The notes under the pieces: model-generated | The model's database searches: none | What the model saw: only the letters and a program-made list of their open reading frames with translations | Told to the model about the DNA's origin: nothing | Part shown: positions 59,576 to 64,000 of the stretch, piece after piece | Layout: every line of letters begins with the position of its first letter | Numbering within the stretch: position 1 is the first letter of the stretch | Made by a program: the position numbers and the translations under genes | Source: Marinobacter caseinilyticus | GTDB taxonomy: Bacteria > Pseudomonadota > Gammaproteobacteria > Pseudomonadales > Oleiphilaceae | Length of the DNA: 64,000 nt | Assembly: GCF_011074955.1 (NCBI RefSeq) | Contig: NZ_WUQJ01000018.1 | Location: 186,001 to 250,000 of the forward strand | Direction: 5' to 3'

Positions 59576-60880
59576 ATGCAAGTGTCTGTTGAAACGACAT
59601 CTAACATCGAGCGTCGGATGACGATTGGTGTGCCCGCGCAGGAAATTGACCAGGCGGTAGAGAAACGCCTCCAGCACACTGCACGCACCGTTAAAATGAA
59701 CGGTTTTCGTCCGGGCAAGGTGCCGATGAGCGTCGTTAAGCGTCGTTTTGGTGACGGTGTTCGTCAGGAAGTTGTTAGCGAAGTCATGCGCGACAGCTAT
59801 GTGAAAGCGATCGAAGAACAGGAAGTTGCGCCTGCCGGCTGGCCACGTTTTGAGCCTAAGACAATGGAAGCAGGCAAGGATCTCGAGTTTGTTGCCATCT
59901 TTGAAGTATTGCCAGAGATAGAGCTGGGCGATCTGAGCAAAATTGAAATCGAGAAGCCCAAGGCCGACATCACCGAAAAAGACGTTGATACGATGATCGA
60001 TAACCTGCGTCGCCAGCAGGCAACCATGAAGTCGGTCAAGCGTAAGTCCAAGAAGAAGGACGTGGTTACTATCGACTTTAAAGGGTTTATCGACGGCGAG
60101 ACCTTTGAAGGCGGTTCGGCTGAAGGCCACAAACTGACACTGGGCTCTGGCCAGATGATCCCCGGCTTTGAAGACGGCGTCACGGGTGGCAAGGCCGGTG
60201 AAGAGCTCGAAGTTGAGGTGACCTTCCCGGAAGACTATCAGAAAGAAGAATTGGCCGGTAAGCCAGCCAAGTTCGAGATTAAAATCAACGAAGTAGAAGA
60301 GCCTATCCTGCCTGAGCTGGATAAAGAGTTTTTCGAAAAGTTCGGCATTGAGGCGGAAGACGAAGCGGCGTTCCGTGAAGAAGTGAAAAAGAACATGGCC
60401 CGTGAGCTGAAGCAGGCAGTGTCTACCAAAGTTAAGAATGACGTGGTTGATGGATTGCTCGAATCGACCGAGCTCGAAATTCCACAGGCGTTGGTTGACC
60501 AGGAGATTGATCGTCTGCGTCAGGACGCGGTCCAGCGCTTCGGAGGTCAGATGGACCCTCAGCAACTGCCGGCAGAACTGTTTACCGATCAGGCCAAGCG
60601 TCGTGTCAAGACCGGCCTGCTGTTCCAGGAGCTGGTTAAGAAAAACGACTTGAAGGCGGCACCTGAACAAGTCGATGAAAAGATCCAGGAAATTGCGTCA
60701 ACGTATGAGCAGCCAGAGGAAGTGATTGCGCACTTCAGCAATGACCCTCAGCAAAAGGCTCAGATAGAGTCTGCGGTTCTGGAAGACGCTGTCGTGGACT
60801 TCGTTCTGGCTCAGGCGAAGGTCAAAGAAAAGAAAGTGAAGTACGAAGAGGCGGTTCAGTCCGCTCAACAACAGCGTTAA
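59576..60880 (+). CDS. tig: Trigger factor (ribosome-associated chaperone)
   Basis: Trigger factor binds the ribosome exit tunnel and helps nascent chains fold. This 434-residue protein has the N-terminal ribosome-binding domain with a signature-like NGFRPGKVPMSVVKRRFG (about residues 41-58), an FKBP-type isomerase domain (VVTIDFKGFIDGETFEGG to VTFPEDY) and a long helical C-terminal domain. It heads the tig-clpP-clpX-lon block. Confidence 0.97.
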   Translation: MQVSVETTSNIERRMTIGVPAQEIDQAVEKRLQHTARTVKMNGFRPGKVPMSVVKRRFGDGVRQEVVSEVMRDSYVKAIEEQEVAPAGWPRFEPKTMEAGKDLEFVAIFEVLPEIELGDLSKIEIEKPKADITEKDVDTMIDNLRRQQATMKSVKRKSKKKDVVTIDFKGFIDGETFEGGSAEGHKLTLGSGQMIPGFEDGVTGGKAGEELEVEVTFPEDYQKEELAGKPAKFEIKINEVEEPILPELDKEFFEKFGIEAEDEAAFREEVKKNMARELKQAVSTKVKNDVVDGLLESTELEIPQALVDQEIDRLRQDAVQRFGGQMDPQQLPAELFTDQAKRRVKTGLLFQELVKKNDLKAAPEQVDEKIQEIASTYEQPEEVIAHFSNDPQQKAQIESAVLEDAVVDFVLAQAKVKEKKVKYEEAVQSAQQQR

Positions 60881-60925
60881 TTTTCTCAGGGTATTGAATT
60901 CAGACCCTGTGAGACGCATAAAGAG

Positions 60926-60950
60926 AACAGCCGGCAAGTCCGGCTGTTTT
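60926..60950 (+). terminator. Terminator of tig
   Basis: AACAGCCGG (60926-60934) pairs with CCGGCTGTT (60940-60948), followed by TT. The T-tract is short, so read-through to clpP is possible. Confidence 0.6.
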
Positions 60951-61044
60951 CATCTTGGCCACATGCTGGCACAGTATCGGCTGCAAACCGACAATAAGCT
61001 CAGCCATAAGGCTGTTTAACGTCCAGAAGGAGTGCAGGCGTATC

Positions 61045-61680
61045 ATGACGCAGAAACCTATTGATGGTCCCGCTATGGTTACCAGCTCTGGCCTGGTGCC
61101 AATTGTTATCGAGCAGACAGCGCGCGGTGAGCGTTCGTTTGATATTTACTCCCGGCTGCTCAAAGAGCGGGTGATCTTCATGGTGGGTCAGGTCGAAGAC
61201 CACATGGCCAACCTGATCGTAGCCCAGTTGTTGTTCCTTGAGTCTGAAAATCCTGACAAAGACATCCATCTGTATATCAATAGCCCGGGGGGTTCGGTGA
61301 CTGCCGGTATGTCAATTTATGACACCATGCAGTTTATCAAGCCCGACGTTGCCACTTTGTGTGTTGGTCAAGCCGCCAGTATGGGCGCCTTTTTGCTATC
61401 CGGTGGTGCCGCAGGCAAGCGCGCCTGTCTGCCCAATTCCCGCGTCATGATTCACCAGCCGTTAGGTGGGTATCAGGGCCAGGCAACCGATATTGAGATC
61501 CATACTCGTGAGATTCTTAAGATTCGTCAGCAGTTGAACACAATTCTGGCGCATCACACGGGCCAGGATCTTGAGACCATTGCCCGGGATACCGAGCGCG
61601 ATAACTTTATGGATCCACAGCAGGCTAAAGATTATGGCCTGATTGATTCGATACTTGATAAGCGCGTATCGAATACATAA
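61045..61680 (+). CDS. clpP: ATP-dependent Clp protease proteolytic subunit
   Basis: ClpP forms the barrel-shaped peptidase that works with ClpX or ClpA. This 211-residue serine protease shows the triad S112 (GQAASMGAF), H137 ([10 protein letters not shown]) and D186. It has a short N-terminal propeptide region typical of proteobacteria. The ATG at 61045, preceded by AAGGAG, begins [12 protein letters not shown]. clpX follows in the same direction. Confidence 0.97.
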   Translation: MTQKPIDGPAMVTSSGLVPIVIEQTARGERSFDIYSRLLKERVIFMVGQVEDHMANLIVAQLLFLESENPDKDIHLYINSPGGSVTAGMSIYDTMQFIKPDVATLCVGQAASMGAFLLSGGAAGKRACLPNSRVMIHQPLGGYQGQATDIEIHTREILKIRQQLNTILAHHTGQDLETIARDTERDNFMDPQQAKDYGLIDSILDKRVSNT

Positions 61681-61705
61681 TACTTAATTTGATCGCTACA
61701 CCTTT

Positions 61706-61739
61706 TGTCGGCGTATTGTTTAAATTCTAAACGCCGGCA
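61706..61739 (+). other. Hairpin between clpP and clpX
   Basis: TGTCGGCGT (61706-61714) and ACGCCGGCA (61731-61739) pair with one G-U, and the inner GTTTA/TAAAC extends the stem. It lies 21 bp before the clpX start, without a T-tract. It could be an attenuator or RNA-stability element; no function is shown. Confidence 0.45.
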
Positions 61740-61760
61740 AACCAAGACAGAGGTATTTCA

Positions 61761-63044
61761 ATGGCAGATGAAAGAAACGGCAGGGGCGACGATAACGGCA
61801 AGTTGCTCTACTGCTCGTTTTGTGGAAAGAGCCAGCATGAAGTCCGTAAGCTCATAGCAGGGCCTTCGGTGTTCATCTGCGACGAGTGCGTCGATCTGTG
61901 CAATGACATCATCCGTGAGGAGATTCAGGAAAACGCACAGGAAGACGCCAGTGATCGTCTACCCACGCCGGCTGAAATCCGTGAAACGTTGAATGAATAT
62001 GTGATTGGCCAGGACCGGGCGAAAGTCGTGTTGTCCGTAGCGGTCTACAACCATTACAAGCGTCTTCGCTACGGTGAGGGTAAGGCGGATGTTGAGTTGG
62101 GCAAGAGCAACATTTTGCTGATCGGCCCGACCGGTAGCGGTAAAACATTGCTGGCCGAAACGCTCGCTCGAATGCTGAACGTGCCGTTTACTATTGCTGA
62201 CGCAACGACACTGACCGAAGCCGGTTATGTCGGTGAGGATGTTGAGAACATCATTCAGAAGCTGCTGCAGAAGTGCGATTACGATGTCGATAAGGCCCAG
62301 CGCGGCATTGTGTACATCGACGAAATCGACAAGATTTCCCGCAAGTCTGATAACCCATCCATTACCCGTGATGTGTCGGGTGAGGGTGTTCAGCAAGCAT
62401 TGCTAAAGCTGATTGAAGGGACTGTTGCCTCTGTACCGCCGCAAGGTGGCAGAAAGCACCCGCAACAGGAGTTCTTGCAGGTGGACACCGGTAATATCCT
62501 GTTCATTTGTGGCGGCGCATTTGCGGGTCTGGATAAAGTCATCCAGGACCGGTCCGCCCGCAGCAGTATCGGCTTTTCGGCAGCAGTTGTGAGTGAAGCG
62601 GATCGCAAGAGCACGGGTGACATCATCAAAGATGTTGAAACCGAAGATTTGGTCAAATACGGTCTGATTCCTGAGTTTGTCGGTCGTCTGCCGGTTGTGG
62701 CAACGCTGACCGAGTTGGATGAAGATGCACTGGTGCAGATCCTGACAGAGCCAAAAAATGCCCTGAGCAAGCAGTATCAGAAGCTGTTTGATATGGAAGG
62801 GGTGGAACTGGATTTCCGTGAGGACGCCTTACGCGCTGTTGCCCGCAAGGCAATGGTGCGCAACACGGGTGCCCGTGGGTTGCGGTCCATTATGGAGGCG
62901 ACGCTGCTGGATACCATGTATCAGATTCCCTCTGAGCACGATGTCTCAAAGGTAGTGATTGATGAGAGCGTCATCAGCGGTGATTCCGAGCCGTTTAAGA
63001 TTTACGCCAACACTGATCGCGCCAAGGCCGTACCGGAGGACTGA
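61761..63044 (+). CDS. clpX: ATP-dependent Clp protease ATP-binding subunit
   Basis: ClpX unfolds tagged substrates and feeds them to ClpP. This 427-residue AAA+ protein has the N-terminal four-cysteine zinc finger ([20 protein letters not shown]), Walker [16 protein letters not shown] near residue 119, Walker [11 protein letters not shown], the pore loop GYVGEDVE and the tripeptide IGF loop SIGFSA that docks on ClpP. Length is normal. Confidence 0.98.
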   Translation: MADERNGRGDDNGKLLYCSFCGKSQHEVRKLIAGPSVFICDECVDLCNDIIREEIQENAQEDASDRLPTPAEIRETLNEYVIGQDRAKVVLSVAVYNHYKRLRYGEGKADVELGKSNILLIGPTGSGKTLLAETLARMLNVPFTIADATTLTEAGYVGEDVENIIQKLLQKCDYDVDKAQRGIVYIDEIDKISRKSDNPSITRDVSGEGVQQALLKLIEGTVASVPPQGGRKHPQQEFLQVDTGNILFICGGAFAGLDKVIQDRSARSSIGFSAAVVSEADRKSTGDIIKDVETEDLVKYGLIPEFVGRLPVVATLTELDEDALVQILTEPKNALSKQYQKLFDMEGVELDFREDALRAVARKAMVRNTGARGLRSIMEATLLDTMYQIPSEHDVSKVVIDESVISGDSEPFKIYANTDRAKAVPED

Positions 63045-63066
63045 CTGAGCTTGTAGTTCGGGCAAT

Positions 63067-63094
63067 AAAAAAGGGCGGCAACGCCCTTTTTTTT
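63067..63094 (+). terminator. Rho-independent terminator of clpX
   Basis: AAAAAGGGCG and CGCCCTTTTT form the stem around GCAA, with eight T at the end. Confidence 0.85.
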
Positions 63095-63149
63095 GTCCCG
63101 TAAATGACGCTGCTGGCCAGTTTGGCGGTGTAAAGATTGGTGTAAAAAG

Positions 63150-63175
63150 TTTGCAATTTCCAGAGGCGCCCCAAT
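63150..63175 (+). promoter_or_regulatory. Possible sigma-32-like promoter of lon
   Basis: TTTGCAA (63150-63156) and CCCCAAT (63169-63175) resemble the heat-shock boxes CTTGAAA and CCCCATNT, with a 12-bp spacer that is slightly short. They lie 43 bp upstream of lon. Confidence 0.35.
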
Positions 63176-63218
63176 GATCGGTGGTATGCTGAAAGAAACG
63201 TCATCAGAGGATTGTCTA

Positions 63219-64000
63219 TGACCCTGATACCTGAAGAGTCCGTAAAAGAGTACCCCATGCTCCCGCTTCGTGACGTGGTGGTGTTCCCGCACATGGTGGT
63301 GCCATTATTTGTGGGACGGGAAAAGTCCATCCAGGCGCTTGAAGCGGCCATGGATGGCGGCAAAGAAATTTTGCTGGTAGCACAGCGAGATGCCGGCACG
63401 GACGAGCCAGGTCCCAAAGATGTCTTTAATATGGGGACGTTAGCAACCGTTCTTCAAATGCTGAGGCTGCCTGACGGCACCGTTAAGGTGCTGGTTGAAG
63501 GCAATGCCAGGGCCAACCTGGACTCCATTGCGGAAGGCGAGTATCTGACGGCCCAGGCTGTATTGATGGACGAGGACACACTTCCTGAGCGCGAAGAAGA
63601 AGTGTTGGTCAAGACGCTGATGGAAGAGTTTGAGAAATACGTCAAGCTGTCCAAGAAGGTTCCCTCCGAAGTCTCCAATGCGTTGACCGGTATTACCGAA
63701 CTGGAGCGCCTTGCCGACACAATGGCGGCGCATCTTGAATTGCGTATCCCCGAAAAACAGGAGCTGCTCGAAGCGCTGGATGTACGCAATCGGGTCGACC
63801 TTCTATTGGGTAAGCTCGATGGCGAAATCGACCTGATCGAGGTTGAAAAGCGTATACGTGGGCGCGTCAAAAAGCAGATGGAGCGCAGCCAGCGCGAGTA
63901 CTACCTGAACGAACAGATGAAAGCGATCCAGAAAGAGATGGGTCAGATGGGTGAGGGTAACAACGACTTCGAAGAGTTGGAGCAAAAACTCGAAGAGGCC
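63219..64000 (+). CDS. lon: ATP-dependent protease La (Lon), N-terminal part (3' end outside window)
   Basis: The first 260 codons of Lon are present. The N-terminal substrate-recognition domain begins MTLIPEESVKEYPMLPLRD, includes VVVFPHMVVPLFVGREKSI, and the last visible part is the coiled-coil segment with REYYLNEQMKAIQKEMG. The ATP and protease domains lie beyond the window. It completes the tig-clpP-clpX-lon order. Confidence 0.97.

Noticed and set aside
60965..60983. TGGCAC with GG-N10-GC spacing upstream of clpP, resembling a sigma-54 site
   Set aside because: The second half (CGGCT) lacks the TTGCA pattern, and clpP is not a typical sigma-54 gene.

Overview
The window is a contiguous stretch of a gammaproteobacterial chromosome with moderately high GC. 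It contains no insertion sequences, prophage or CRISPR arrays. The order lpxH-ppiB-glnS-cysS-...-folD-tRNA cluster-tig-clpP-clpX-lon matches the core block known from Pseudomonas (P. aeruginosa PA1792-PA1803). The fused nuoCD, the finR-like/fpr pair, acnB and miaE also fit Pseudomonadales or a marine relative such as Marinobacter. The genus is an inference. Layout: 1-3.0 kb holds the end of a fused TRAP transporter permease, a TSUP permease and a zinc-type quinone oxidoreductase. 3.1-4.3 kb is a poorly resolved stretch with one small membrane protein. 4.3-19.5 kb is a complete 13-gene nuo operon (nuoA-B-CD-E-F-G-H-I-J-K-L-M-N) for NADH:ubiquinone oxidoreductase. 19.8-23.2 kb is an isoquinoline 1-oxidoreductase-type molybdenum hydroxylase (2Fe-2S subunit, Tat-exported molybdopterin subunit) with a c-type cytochrome. 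23.2-29.2 kb carries a YchJ-type SEC-C protein, acnB, miaE, a FinR-like LysR regulator and fpr. 29.5-37.4 kb is an accessory stretch: a cupin, an ArsR-like protein with a CxC motif, a P2-type ATPase, an Lnt-like acyltransferase, a Coq7-like diiron protein, a pseudoazurin and a homocysteine S-methyltransferase. 37.8-42.1 kb is an ABC exporter operon (ATPase, FtsX-type permease, HlyD-type adaptor). 42.4-44.3 kb is a groES-groEL pair whose GroEL lacks the GGM tail, behind a sigma-32-like promoter. 45.6-48.5 kb is a c-di-GMP pair: an HD-GYP protein with a substituted HD motif, followed by an EAL protein with a degenerate GGDEF domain. 49-50.2 kb has a small unknown gene divergent from a LysR regulator. 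50.3-64 kb is the conserved housekeeping block, with glcB (malate synthase G) between cysS and folD, four tRNAs (Pro, Arg, His, Leu), and lon cut by the window end. How the genes work together: acnB and glcB serve the TCA and glyoxylate cycles, whose NADH feeds the nuo complex. tig, clpP, clpX, lon and groESL form a protein quality-control set. The most unusual points are the HD-to-SD substitution in the HD-GYP protein, the tail-less GroEL, the CxC ArsR-like protein beside a P2-ATPase with an altered M6 segment, and a promoter-region sequence shared by glcB and tig. No clearly new multi-gene defence or mobile system was found.
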